This document shows positions 8,869 through 17,302 of a stretch of DNA of 64,000 nucleotides, one piece after another. The DNA is from Gemmatimonas sp. (GTDB lineage: Bacteria; Gemmatimonadota; Gemmatimonadetes; Gemmatimonadales; Gemmatimonadaceae). The first letter of the stretch is position 1. Each line of letters starts with the position of its first letter. The DNA is taken from positions 121,929 to 185,928 of the forward strand of contig JAABRO010000043.1 in the NCBI GenBank assembly GCA_011390885.1, read 5' to 3'. Both the position numbers and the translations under genes were made by a program. The notes under the pieces were generated by a model. That model was not told the origin of the DNA. It did not search any database and worked only from the letters and a program-made list of their open reading frames with translations.

Positions 8869-11433
8869 ATGAAGGACGGGTGGGACGAGCGCGAGGTCAC
8901 CGATCTCGCGGACGAATACGAGTTGCTCGGGGAACTCGGGCGCGGCGCGAGCGCGGTGGTGTATCGCGCCCGCGATCGCGTGCTCGGGCGGCTCGTGGCG
9001 ATCAAGGTGGTGCGCGCGCACTCGATCGCCTCGGCGGACGATGCGCTGCAGCGGCTTGCGCGCGAAGCGCGCACGGTCGCCCGCCTGCATCACCCGAACA
9101 TCGTCACCGTGCATGCGGTCAAGCGGCTGGCATCGGGCGGACTGGCACTCGTGATGCAGCTCGTGCCCGGGCGCACGCTGAAGGAGACGCTCGCCGTCGA
9201 GGGGCCGATGGCGCCCGATCGGGTGGAACGCGTACTGCGCGATGTGGCCGAGGCGTTGGCGTATGCCAACATTCACGGCGTGGTTCATCGCGATGTGAAG
9301 CCCGAGAACATCTTCCTCGATGCGGAGAGCGGGCGGGCGATGCTGAGCGACTTCGGCATCGCGTTCAGCGTCGAACACGAGTCGCGACTGACCGTGACGG
9401 GTGCGACGATCGGCACACCCGCCTACATGGCGCCGGAGCAGATCGACGGCGCGCCGGCCAACGCGCGTTCCGACCTGTACAGCCTGGGCGTGGTGGCGTG
9501 GGAGATGCTCAGCGGGCAGCGGCCATGGGCTGGGCAGTCGCTGTTCAACGTGATTCTGAAACAGAAGACGGAGGAGCTCCCGCCTATCGACTCGCTGCGG
9601 CCGGGCGAAGTGCCGGAGCGGTTGCAGTACCTGATCGAGCGCATGATGCAGAAGCGTCCCGGAGCACGCTTCGCTGGCGCTGAAGGGCTGATCGCCAAGC
9701 TCGACCGATGGTCCGAGCCCGCCGACTGGCCGCAGTGGCAGGCGGCGCACCGACGGCGGCGCGAACTGGCGGCGAGTGGTGGCAGCGGCACGAGCGCCCG
9801 GCCGGCCGCCGTTGAGGCGGCCGAGGCGGATACCGTGCTCTTCCGTCGGGATGGCGAAGGAGGAGACGAGGGAGACGGGTCGGATGCGGCGGCGTACTCC
9901 GTCGCCCGTCTGCTGGTGACGGCGCCGGCGAGGAGCGCGCGGAACGCCGTGCTCGACCTCGATGAGCAGTTGCCCTCGTGGGTGATCGATGCACCCAGCC
10001 ATCCGGTCGACAATCGCCGCCGGCTGCTGGTCGCGTCGCTGAGCACGGTGGGAGTGCTGCTGGCAGCCACTGCCCTCATCTATGTCGGCCTCGGGCGTTC
10101 GGCCAGGGAGCGCGGTGCTGATCGCGCGACGGTGGCGGGGGCGGCACCGATCGCGGGTGCGTCCGCGGAGGGTGCCGTGAGTTCCGAGCCATCGCCTCTC
10201 CCGCGTCGTGACGAGCGGCCCACCCGTCCGGTGCAGGTGGCCGGGGGCACGGAGCAGACCGCGGTCGAGCCGGCCTCACCTGCCGAGGTTCAGGTCGATG
10301 CCGGGGTGCTGGACACGCCTTCCTCGAGTCGGGGGGCTGCAGGCGGCGTCGCACCGGTTGGCATGTTCGGGGCGCGTGGGGCGCTGTCCGCGCTCACGAT
10401 TGCGGTTGGTCGCGGCCACAGCTGCGTGATTCGCAGTGGATCGCTCTACTGCTGGGGAGCAAACGACAAGGGGCAGCTTGGCGCCGGCCTGGCGGTCGCG
10501 GCGAGTCGTGCCCCGTTGCGAGCGCGAAGTGATGCTGCATTCGTCGCGGTTGCCGCCGGCGGCGCGCACAGCTGCGCGCTGGACGCGGGCGGGAGCACTT
10601 ACTGTTGGGGAGAAAACGACGCGCAGCAGCTGGGCACAGGCACGCGGTTGCCTGAGACGAGTCCCGTGCGATTGGGTGGTGTGCCAGCATTCGTGGCGCT
10701 GCATGCGGGCACCGCGCACAGCTGTGGACTGACAGCCTCGGGTCGCGCGTATTGTTGGGGGGCGAACGACAAGGGTCAGTTGGGTAGCGTCCGCGTCGAC
10801 GGTCGGCCACTGCCCGTCGACGTTGCCGATGAGGTTCGCTTCGTGGCGCTGGCGGCTGGCGGGCGGCACAGCTGTGGCCTCGACTCGCAAGGATCGGTCT
10901 GGTGCTGGGGCGCGAATGCGGATGGTCAGCTGGGAGACGGAGCGCGGGAGGCGCAGACCGTGCCGCGTCGCGTGGCGAGCGGCGAGCGCTTCACCGGTGT
11001 GGCCGCCGGCGGCGCGCACACCTGCGCAGTGAGCGATCGCGGCGAGGTCTGGTGTTGGGGAAACAACGATTTCGGCCAGCTTGGGCTGGGGGGGAGGCGG
11101 GCGCTGGCAAGCCCAGGCCGGGTCGTTGGCGACCAGCGCTTCCGCTCGGTGGCTCTGGGTGGGGCTCACAGCTGCGCGCGTACTGCGGCAGGAGAGGCAT
11201 GGTGCTGGGGGAACAACGCGGCCGGCCAGTTGGGTGATGGCAGCGTGGAGACCCGAGATCACCCCGTGCGCGTGAGCGGCGGGCCCTTCGTCTCGCTCAG
11301 CGCCACCTTCGCGCATAGCTGCGGCATGCTCGCCGACGGTACCGTCGCCTGCTGGGGATCGAACGCCCAGTGGCAGCTTGGCGACGGTCGCCGCACGCCG
11401 GTTGCGCGCCCGCTGGTCGTCTCGCTTCCGTAA
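8869..11433 (+). CDS. Ser/Thr protein kinase fused to a seven-repeat RCC1-like propeller
   Basis: 854 residues. A Hanks-type kinase occupies about 17-290: glycine loop GRGASAVVYRAR, K46, HRDVKPEN with D142, DFG at 161-163 and an APEQ motif, so all catalytic residues are intact. After a linker comes one membrane segment (about 385-405) and a Pro-rich stretch. From about residue 500 to the end there are seven RCC1-like repeats, each with an HSC (once HTC) element followed by a CWG motif and mostly GQLG. Seven blades fit one beta-propeller. The kinase would be cytoplasmic and the propeller periplasmic, a sensor-kinase arrangement. It lies directly downstream of the FHA gene. The propeller's ligand is unknown. 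Confidence 0.9.
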   Translation: MKDGWDEREVTDLADEYELLGELGRGASAVVYRARDRVLGRLVAIKVVRAHSIASADDALQRLAREARTVARLHHPNIVTVHAVKRLASGGLALVMQLVPGRTLKETLAVEGPMAPDRVERVLRDVAEALAYANIHGVVHRDVKPENIFLDAESGRAMLSDFGIAFSVEHESRLTVTGATIGTPAYMAPEQIDGAPANARSDLYSLGVVAWEMLSGQRPWAGQSLFNVILKQKTEELPPIDSLRPGEVPERLQYLIERMMQKRPGARFAGAEGLIAKLDRWSEPADWPQWQAAHRRRRELAASGGSGTSARPAAVEAAEADTVLFRRDGEGGDEGDGSDAAAYSVARLLVTAPARSARNAVLDLDEQLPSWVIDAPSHPVDNRRRLLVASLSTVGVLLAATALIYVGLGRSARERGADRATVAGAAPIAGASAEGAVSSEPSPLPRRDERPTRPVQVAGGTEQTAVEPASPAEVQVDAGVLDTPSSSRGAAGGVAPVGMFGARGALSALTIAVGRGHSCVIRSGSLYCWGANDKGQLGAGLAVAASRAPLRARSDAAFVAVAAGGAHSCALDAGGSTYCWGENDAQQLGTGTRLPETSPVRLGGVPAFVALHAGTAHSCGLTASGRAYCWGANDKGQLGSVRVDGRPLPVDVADEVRFVALAAGGRHSCGLDSQGSVWCWGANADGQLGDGAREAQTVPRRVASGERFTGVAAGGAHTCAVSDRGEVWCWGNNDFGQLGLGGRRALASPGRVVGDQRFRSVALGGAHSCARTAAGEAWCWGNNAAGQLGDGSVETRDHPVRVSGGPFVSLSATFAHSCGMLADGTVACWGSNAQWQLGDGRRTPVARPLVVSLP

Positions 11434-11521
11434 GCGGCGTGTTGCTGCCCTCGTGGTCCCCTCCATCCCTGACCCTTTCCCCCATGCTTCGCCGCTGCGC
11501 GCCTTCCTCCGCCACCGTTCC

Positions 11522-12532
11522 ATGCGCCTGACCGTGCTGCTGGGCGGCGTCTCCGCCGAACGTGATGTCTCCCTGTCGTCGGGGCTCCGCATGGCGGCGG
11601 CGCTGCGCGAGGTGGGGCATGAGGTCACCTGCTTCGACCCGGCGTTCGGCGTGCTGTCGGCGGACACGGAGCGCGCGCTGCTGGCGGCGGGCGTGGGATC
11701 GCAGCCGCCCGCGCTGGCCGAACTGGCCGAGATGCGGCACCGCTCGCTGTCGTCGGCGTGGCTGACGCATGCGGCGGTGCTGGGGGCCGAGTGCGTGGTG
11801 CTGGGGCTGCACGGCGGGCAGGGGGAGGACGGCACGGTGCAGGCGGCGCTCGACCTGGCCGGCGTGCCGTACACGGGCAGCGGGCACCTGGCGAGCGCAC
11901 TGGCCATGGACAAGCACCTCACGAAGATCGTGCTGCGGCACGCCGGGGTGCCCACGGCCGACTGGCTCATGGCACCGCCGCCGGGGCAGGCGATGGATGC
12001 GGCCGACGTGGAGCGCGTGGTGGGGTGGCCGGCGGTGGTGAAGCCGTCGCGGCAGGGCAGCACGGTGGGGCTGAGCATCGTGCACGCGGCGGAGGAGCTG
12101 GACGCCGCGGTGGCTGAAGCCTATCGCTATGATGACGCCGTGATGGTGGAGCGGTTCGTGCCGGGGCGGGAGTTCACGGTGGGAATCGTGGGGGGCGAGA
12201 CGCTGCCGATCATCGAGATCGTGCCGGCCAAGGCGCTCTACGATTACGAGTGCAAGTACACACCGGGCATGGCGCAGGAGTTCGTGGCCGACCTGCCGCC
12301 GGAAACGGTGGCGCGGATGCGCGCGTATTCCCTGCAGGCGTTCTCGGCGTGCGGGCTGCGGGGCTACGGGCGGGTGGATTTCCGGATGGACCCGGACGGC
12401 GGCCTCTGGTGTCTGGAGTTGAACACGTTGCCGGGGATGACGCCCACCAGTCTGATTCCGCAGGCCGCGGCCGCGGCGGGTCTCTTGTTTCCCGCCCTCT
12501 GCGACCGCATCGTGCAGTTGGCGCGCGCGTAG
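11522..12532 (+). CDS. ddl: D-alanine--D-alanine ligase
   Basis: 336 residues, the usual length for Ddl. The N-terminus has LLGGVSAERDVSLSSG; GLHGGQGEDGTVQ and YTGSG follow, then the ATP-grasp core (WPAVVKPSRQGSTVG, MVERFVPGREFTVG) and the C-terminal Mg/ATP block with DFRMD and LELNTLPGMT. The enzyme joins two D-alanines for the peptidoglycan precursor in the cytoplasm. The ATG is preceded by C/T-rich sequence without a clear Shine-Dalgarno site. The gene stands alone rather than in a mur cluster; the preceding kinase ends 88 bases upstream. Confidence 0.95.
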   Translation: MRLTVLLGGVSAERDVSLSSGLRMAAALREVGHEVTCFDPAFGVLSADTERALLAAGVGSQPPALAELAEMRHRSLSSAWLTHAAVLGAECVVLGLHGGQGEDGTVQAALDLAGVPYTGSGHLASALAMDKHLTKIVLRHAGVPTADWLMAPPPGQAMDAADVERVVGWPAVVKPSRQGSTVGLSIVHAAEELDAAVAEAYRYDDAVMVERFVPGREFTVGIVGGETLPIIEIVPAKALYDYECKYTPGMAQEFVADLPPETVARMRAYSLQAFSACGLRGYGRVDFRMDPDGGLWCLELNTLPGMTPTSLIPQAAAAAGLLFPALCDRIVQLARA

Positions 12533-12544
12533 CCGCGACGCGCA

Positions 12545-12568
12545 CCGTCGCGACGGACCCCGTCGTTT
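12545..12568 (+). terminator. weak hairpin with short T-run after ddl
   Basis: CGACGG at 12551-12556 can pair with CCGTCG at 12560-12565, followed by TTT; the same CGACGG can also pair with CCGTCG at 12545-12550. It lies between ddl and the rhomboid gene. The stem is only 6 bp, so this is a tentative call. Confidence 0.3.
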
Positions 12569-12618
12569 CGCGTCGTTCCCCCGCCACCTCGCGCGCCTGC
12601 GCGCTGCCGTCCCTGCCC

Positions 12619-13554
12619 ATGTCCTTCGCCCTGGCCGACGAGTACGAAGCCCAGCGCCGCAGCGCGCCGGCCGTGGTGTGGATCATCGGCCTGTGCGTGG
12701 CGGTGGCCTTCCTGCAGGAAACGATCCTGCGCGACGGCTTCGCGCGCGACTGGTTCGGCTACCACGCCAGCGACCTCGGCGAGCGGCGGCTGTGGAGCAC
12801 GGTCACGTATATGTTCGTGCACGGCGGACTGCTGCACCTCGCCTTCAACATGTACATGCTGTGGGTGTTCGGCCGTCGCGTGGAGCGCGCGTGGGGGAGC
12901 ACCACGTTCACGTGGTTCTACCTGTGGTGCGGCGTGAGCGGCTGGGCCTTCCACTGGATGTTCACGCCGCGCGCCGGCGTGCTGGTGGGCGCGTCGGCGG
13001 CGATCCTCGGCGTGGCGGTGGCGTATGCGTCGCGCTGGCCGGACGAGGAGCTGTACCTGTTCGGCATCGTGCCGATGAAGGTGCGCTGGCTGGTGGTGTT
13101 CATGGCCGCGCTCAGCTTCGTGATGGTGCTGGTGAACGCGGGGAGCGTGGGCGGTACCGCGTACGCGGCGCACTTCGGCGGCATGTTCGGCGGCTGGCTG
13201 TACCTGCGCACGCCGAACGCGCAGAGCATCGACCGCCTGCGCCGCCGCATCGCACCGGCGCCCGACTACGGCGACGAGACGCCGCGCGCCGTGCCGCGCC
13301 ATTCGTCGCGCCCGCGCGATCGCGAGCCCGAGATCGACGACATCGTGGCGCAGAGCAAGGCGGCGATGGCGCGCACGCGTCCGCCGCAGGCCGCCCAGGC
13401 GGTGAGTGCGCCCGTCGCGCCGATCGGTCTCAAGGCGCAGCGCGCGGCCATGGACCTGCTGCTCGACAAGATCGCGGAGCAGGGCATGGACAGCCTCACG
13501 CGCGACGAGCGCGCGCTGCTCGAGGAGATGAGCCGGAAGCTGCGGGAACGGTAG
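12619..13554 (+). CDS. rhomboid family intramembrane serine protease
   Basis: 311 residues with about six hydrophobic segments in the first 195, then a charged, probably cytoplasmic tail. The rhomboid marks are HGGLLHLAFNMYMLW (about 68-82), the catalytic serine in GAS126A and the catalytic histidine in AAH185FGG. Rhomboids cut transmembrane substrates within the bilayer. The C-terminal tail (about 200-311) is polar and ends in a helical region (DLLLDKIAEQGMDSL to the end), resembling the tails of other bacterial rhomboids. The ATG at 12619 follows CCCTGCCC; the longer open frame upstream overlaps ddl and is not used. Confidence 0.92.
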   Translation: MSFALADEYEAQRRSAPAVVWIIGLCVAVAFLQETILRDGFARDWFGYHASDLGERRLWSTVTYMFVHGGLLHLAFNMYMLWVFGRRVERAWGSTTFTWFYLWCGVSGWAFHWMFTPRAGVLVGASAAILGVAVAYASRWPDEELYLFGIVPMKVRWLVVFMAALSFVMVLVNAGSVGGTAYAAHFGGMFGGWLYLRTPNAQSIDRLRRRIAPAPDYGDETPRAVPRHSSRPRDREPEIDDIVAQSKAAMARTRPPQAAQAVSAPVAPIGLKAQRAAMDLLLDKIAEQGMDSLTRDERALLEEMSRKLRER

Positions 13555-13624
13555 AGGTCGGCTGCCGCGGTGAGCGAGCGCCGCTCGGCTCGCCAACCCG
13601 CGTCCCGCGCCGTATGCTGGGCGC

Positions 13625-15019
13625 ATGTCTCCATCAGCTCGCCTGATCCGGCTCTGGTTCTCGTTCGACCTGCAGGTCAATCGCCGGGACTACCTGATCA
13701 GCGGCGTGCTGCTCGCCGCGCTCAAACTCCTTGGCGACTCGGCGATGCTCTGGTTGAGCACCGGGCGGCTGTGGGATGCTGCGTACTACCTGCAGCCCGT
13801 CCGCACGCTGCTCACGATCAGCCTGGCGGATGCGCCGCCGCTGCTGGTGCCGGCGCTCGCGGCGTGGACGCTGCCGTTCCTGTGGGTCGGCGTGAGCATG
13901 AGCGTGCGGCGGGCGATCGATGCGGGGACGTCGCCGTGGCTGGGGCTGCTCTTCTTCGCGCCGCTGGTCAGCTATCTCTTCTTCGCCGTGATGTGCATCA
14001 TCCCGAGCGCGCCGCCGAGCGAGGCAGCGCGTGCGGACGACATCGTGTCGCGAAGCGGCTGGCCCGGTGCGCTGCGGGCCATCGCGAGCGGCCTCGCCAT
14101 CAGCCTGGTCATGGTGCTGCTGAGCGTCTACGCGCTCGAGACGTACGGGCTCGCGCTCTTCTTCGGCACGCCCTTCGTGATCGGCGCGGTGACGGCATTC
14201 GTGTTCAATCGCGGCGCGCTCGCCACGCTGCGCGAGACGCTGCAGCTCGTGATGCTGACCATGGCGATCATTGCCGGCGTCGTGCTCATGGTGCAGCTCG
14301 AGGGGCTGCTCTGCCTGCTCATGGCCGCGCCGCTCGGCCTCGGCATCGCGGCCATGGGCGGCGTGCTCGGCCGCCGCATCGCGGTGCACGATCCGCAGCC
14401 AGCGCTCGGCCTGTGGGTGGGGCTGGCCATGTTGCCGGCGCTGGCCGTCGACGACGCACGTCAGCCGTCCACCGCGCTGCGCGAAGTGCGCTCGGCCGTG
14501 GAGGTGGACGCGCCGCCCATGGTCGTGTGGCAGCGCGTACTCGCCTTTCCGCCGCTCGCGGAGCCGAACGAACTGCTGTTCCGGCTCGGCATCGCGTACC
14601 CGCAGCGTGCGGAGATCAAGGGTACGGGCGTGGGCGCGATCCGCTACTGCGTGTTCTCCACCGGCCCGTTCGTTGAGCCGATCACGCACTGGGAGCCGGG
14701 CGTGCGCCTCGCGTTCGATGTCACGGCGCAGCCGGATGCGCTGCAGGAGTGGAGTCCGTACGCGCACGTGTCGGCGCCGCACCTCGACGGCTACTTCGCG
14801 TCGCGCCGCGGCGAGTTCCGGCTGGTGGCGCTGCCCGACGGCCGCACGCGCCTCGAGGGGAGCACCTGGTACGAGATGCAGCTGGAGCCGGCGGCGTACT
14901 GGGCGCTGATCGGCGACGTGATCATCGCGAAGATCCACGCGCGCGTGCTGGAGCATGTGCGCGATGTCGTGGAGGCGGATGTGCGTGGGGGCACGGGTGC
15001 ACCGGCGCGCGGATCCTGA
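13625..15019 (+). CDS. membrane protein, DUF805-like N-terminus and SRPBCC-like C-terminus
   Basis: 464 residues. The first part (about 1-125) looks like a DUF805-type module (FSFDLQVNRRDYLIS and several hydrophobic segments). More membrane segments continue to about residue 280. The soluble C-terminal part (about 285-445) resembles an SRPBCC/START-like domain: VEVDAPPMVVWQRV at its start, then alternating strands and a long final helix (IAKIHARVLEHVRDVVE). SRPBCC domains bind hydrophobic ligands, but no ligand can be assigned. The ATG follows a 70-base gap after the rhomboid gene; the next gene starts inside this gene's 3' end. Function unknown. Confidence 0.6.
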   Translation: MSPSARLIRLWFSFDLQVNRRDYLISGVLLAALKLLGDSAMLWLSTGRLWDAAYYLQPVRTLLTISLADAPPLLVPALAAWTLPFLWVGVSMSVRRAIDAGTSPWLGLLFFAPLVSYLFFAVMCIIPSAPPSEAARADDIVSRSGWPGALRAIASGLAISLVMVLLSVYALETYGLALFFGTPFVIGAVTAFVFNRGALATLRETLQLVMLTMAIIAGVVLMVQLEGLLCLLMAAPLGLGIAAMGGVLGRRIAVHDPQPALGLWVGLAMLPALAVDDARQPSTALREVRSAVEVDAPPMVVWQRVLAFPPLAEPNELLFRLGIAYPQRAEIKGTGVGAIRYCVFSTGPFVEPITHWEPGVRLAFDVTAQPDALQEWSPYAHVSAPHLDGYFASRRGEFRLVALPDGRTRLEGSTWYEMQLEPAAYWALIGDVIIAKIHARVLEHVRDVVEADVRGGTGAPARGS

Positions 15020-15779
15020 TCCGCGCGCCTGGAGTGTGCGGGGCGCTGTCGGTCTCCTGCTCGCCCTGCTCACGCCCGCGCTCGCAGGCGCGCAGGGACT
15101 TCGCGGGCAGGTCATCGACTCGCTCGGACGACCGCTGTTCGCGGCGCTGGTCGTGGTGTCGTCCACCGACAGCGCGCGCAAGGCGGACACCGTGCGCACC
15201 GCGCGCGACGGCCGATTCACGCTCGAGAAGCTGCCGCCCGGTGCATACGCCGTCGTGGCGCGACGCATCGGCTATCGGGAATCCTCGCGCGCGGTGGCTG
15301 TGCGCGACAGCGTGGGCGCACGGGTGCTCCTGATGCTGCGCGAGACGGCGCCCGTGCTCGACACCGTGCGCGCGCGCGTGAATCACGACGCGTGTGCCAA
15401 CAACACGCTCGACGGCTTTCTCTGTCGTCGCCAGGCGGGCATCGGCTACTTTCGCGACGCGCACGAACTGGCCGCGCTGAAGCCCGAACAGCTGCTCGAT
15501 GTCGTGCGCGGGTTGCCGGGCATCCGGCCACGCAGCGGTCGCGCACCGGGCGGGCACATGGAAGAGGTGCCGGGGGTGCGTCCGAGCCGCTGCCTGCTGA
15601 CGCTCGTGAACGGACGCCCCGACATCAGCGGGCGACGCTGGTGGACGGCGAAGGATGTGGTCGCGGTCGAGTACTACGATCACTGGAGCAAGATTCCACT
15701 GGATTACCGGCAGATCGCCGACAACGTGAGCTGCGACCTGATCGTGTACTGGCTGGTGACGGCGCCAGTCGGGAGGTGA
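14979..15779 (+). CDS. secreted carboxypeptidase-regulatory-like / plug-like protein
   Basis: 266 residues. A hydrophobic signal sequence ends around ALAGAQ, followed by a carboxypeptidase-D regulatory-like beta-sandwich (LRGQVIDSLGRPLFAALVVV, RDGRFTLEKLPPGAYAV, RRIGYR). After it comes a segment like the plug of TonB receptors (LKPEQLLDVVRGLPGIRPR). No beta-barrel follows. This regulatory-domain-plus-short-plug form is known in gliding-type and Gemmatimonadota-like genomes as an uncharacterised secreted protein. The start overlaps the upstream gene by 41 bases; GGAGG lies 3 bases before ATG 14979, and an alternative ATG at 14955 exists. Function unknown. Confidence 0.6.
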   Translation: MCVGARVHRRADPDPRAWSVRGAVGLLLALLTPALAGAQGLRGQVIDSLGRPLFAALVVVSSTDSARKADTVRTARDGRFTLEKLPPGAYAVVARRIGYRESSRAVAVRDSVGARVLLMLRETAPVLDTVRARVNHDACANNTLDGFLCRRQAGIGYFRDAHELAALKPEQLLDVVRGLPGIRPRSGRAPGGHMEEVPGVRPSRCLLTLVNGRPDISGRRWWTAKDVVAVEYYDHWSKIPLDYRQIADNVSCDLIVYWLVTAPVGR

Positions 15780-15909
15780 GGCGCTCATGGCGTGGAGCAC
15801 GCCGCGATGCGGCGACCGCGCACGTGCACGCGGGCGCGCTCACGGCACGCCCGTTCCGGCTCCCCCGACCGCGCTCGCCTGCACGTCGGCGCGTGGCCAT
15901 ATTTCCGGC

Positions 15910-16311
15910 ATGCCCAAGCCTGAACTGCTCGAGAACTTCCCCAACCCGTACGCCGATCGCGACTACGAAATCGTGATCGAGACGAACGAGTTCACCTCGC
16001 TCTGCCCGCTCGGCGGGATCGAGAGCGACGCGACCGACCTGGACCTGCTCAAGGGCGGCGCGCCCGACTTCGCCACGATCCGGCTCACGTACGTGCCCGA
16101 CGTGAACTGCGTCGAGCTCAAGAGCCTCAAGCTCTACTTCTGGAGCTTCCGCAACGACGGGATCTTCTACGAGCGCGCGGTCAATCGCATTCTCGACGAC
16201 CTCGTGGCCAAGGTGAACCCGCGCCGCATGACCGTGGTGGGGGACTTCAACGTGCGCGGCGGGCTCAAGAGCGTGATCACGGCCAGCTGGCCGCCGCCGG
16301 CGCGCGGCTAG
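15910..16311 (+). CDS. queF: NADPH-dependent 7-cyano-7-deazaguanine reductase
   Basis: 133 residues, a unimodular (type I) QueF. It reduces preQ0 to preQ1 in queuosine tRNA modification. The catalytic cysteine is C32 in EFTSLCP; the catalytic aspartate is expected at D53 in APDFATI; the substrate block is CVELKSLKLYFWSFRN, followed by FYE with the preQ0-binding glutamate, and VVGDFNVRGG near the end. Between Cys and Asp there are 20 residues where the usual SLCPxTGQPDF has six, so the loop is extended by about 14 residues. The ATG at 15910 gives the normal N-terminus. No other queuosine gene is in the window. Confidence 0.88.
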   Translation: MPKPELLENFPNPYADRDYEIVIETNEFTSLCPLGGIESDATDLDLLKGGAPDFATIRLTYVPDVNCVELKSLKLYFWSFRNDGIFYERAVNRILDDLVAKVNPRRMTVVGDFNVRGGLKSVITASWPPPARG

Positions 16312-16338
16312 CCGCCCGACCGGACCGGACACTCCCAC

Positions 16339-17196
16339 GTGACGCCGCCGCTCAGCTACGCGGAGTTCGCCCCCGGGGCGGCGGTGCAGGATCTGGTGCT
16401 CAGCTACTGGTGCCTCACGGTGCGCGAACGGCCCTGGCCCGCGTTCCGCCACGTGACCTGCCCGGATGGGTGCGTTTTGCTCTGGGTGACCCTCGTGCGC
16501 GGCGAGCCGGTGGCCACCCAGCTGCTCGGGCCGCGCCGCACGCCATACGCCGCCGAGATGGAGCCGGACACCCAGTGCTGGGGGATCCGCTTCCGGCCAG
16601 AAATGGGACCCGCCGCACTGGGTCGGCCCGCCATCTCGCTGCGGGATCAGGCCGGTCCGGCGCATCACTGGTTTGGTGCCGAACCAATCCGACGCCTGGA
16701 GCACGGCTTGTCGGCTGCCCTCGCGCCGCACGGCGCGACGCACGGCGGGACGCACGACGGGACGCACGACGCGGAGCCCGCCGAGCCGGCAGCGGCGCTG
16801 GTGTTCGACCGCTGGCTGTTCGACTCGGCGGACTCCACGCACCCGCCGGAGCCGGCCATTCGTGACACAGTGCGCGCCATCGTGGCGACAGCAGGGGGTC
16901 ATCAAATAGGCACCATCGCCGATGTCGTCGGGCTGAGCATGCGGCACCTGCAGCGCGGTTTCAAGGACGCCGTGGGCCTGAGCCCCAAGGAGTACGCCAT
17001 GCTCCGCCGCAGCCGGCACGCGCTGGCGTCGGCCTCGGCAAACGGGACGGGTGATGAACTCCTGCGCGTGGCGTGCGCGAGCGGATTCGCCGATCCGGTG
17101 CTGCTCGAGCGCGACGTGCGGCGCCTGCTACATGGCATGTCCGACGTCGTGCGGCAGCGCCTGCTCGCGGTCGCTGCGGACACGCTCGTTTCCTGA
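16339..17196 (+). CDS. AraC family transcriptional regulator
   Basis: 285 residues from a GTG start. The N-terminal sensor part (about 1-130) resembles the DUF6597/AraC-type ligand domain (CPDGCVLLWV, IRFRPEM). A His-rich spacer follows with HGATHGG and two THDG/THDA units encoded by three 12-bp tandem repeats at 16735-16770. The C-terminal part carries a double helix-turn-helix (IGTIADVVGLSMRHLQRGFK; ACASGFADPVLLERDVRR), the AraC DNA-binding domain. It starts 27 bases after queF, so it may be transcribed with it. Target and ligand are unknown. Confidence 0.88.
   Translation: MTPPLSYAEFAPGAAVQDLVLSYWCLTVRERPWPAFRHVTCPDGCVLLWVTLVRGEPVATQLLGPRRTPYAAEMEPDTQCWGIRFRPEMGPAALGRPAISLRDQAGPAHHWFGAEPIRRLEHGLSAALAPHGATHGGTHDGTHDAEPAEPAAALVFDRWLFDSADSTHPPEPAIRDTVRAIVATAGGHQIGTIADVVGLSMRHLQRGFKDAVGLSPKEYAMLRRSRHALASASANGTGDELLRVACASGFADPVLLERDVRRLLHGMSDVVRQRLLAVAADTLVS
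16735..16770 (+). repeat. three 12-bp tandem repeats inside the AraC-family gene
   Basis: Units at 16735-16746, 16747-16758 and 16759-16770; the last two are identical (GGGACGCACGAC) and the first differs at two positions. The unit is a multiple of three, so copy-number change would lengthen the spacer between sensor and DNA-binding domains without breaking the frame. Confidence 0.9.
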
Positions 17197-17302
17197 GCGC
17201 TCCTGGACGCTCCTGGACGCGGCCGTGGCGTCTGCCCGGCCCGTCTTCCCACGCGTGCGCGGGGGAGCCGGTTCCAAGGGCGACGCCCGCTAGATTGCCG
17301 GC

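Noticed and set aside
10276..12078. 600-residue open frame on the minus strand opposite the RCC1 repeats and ddl
   Set aside because: The apparent repeats mirror the RCC1 repeats of the plus-strand gene; no independent domain or start signal.
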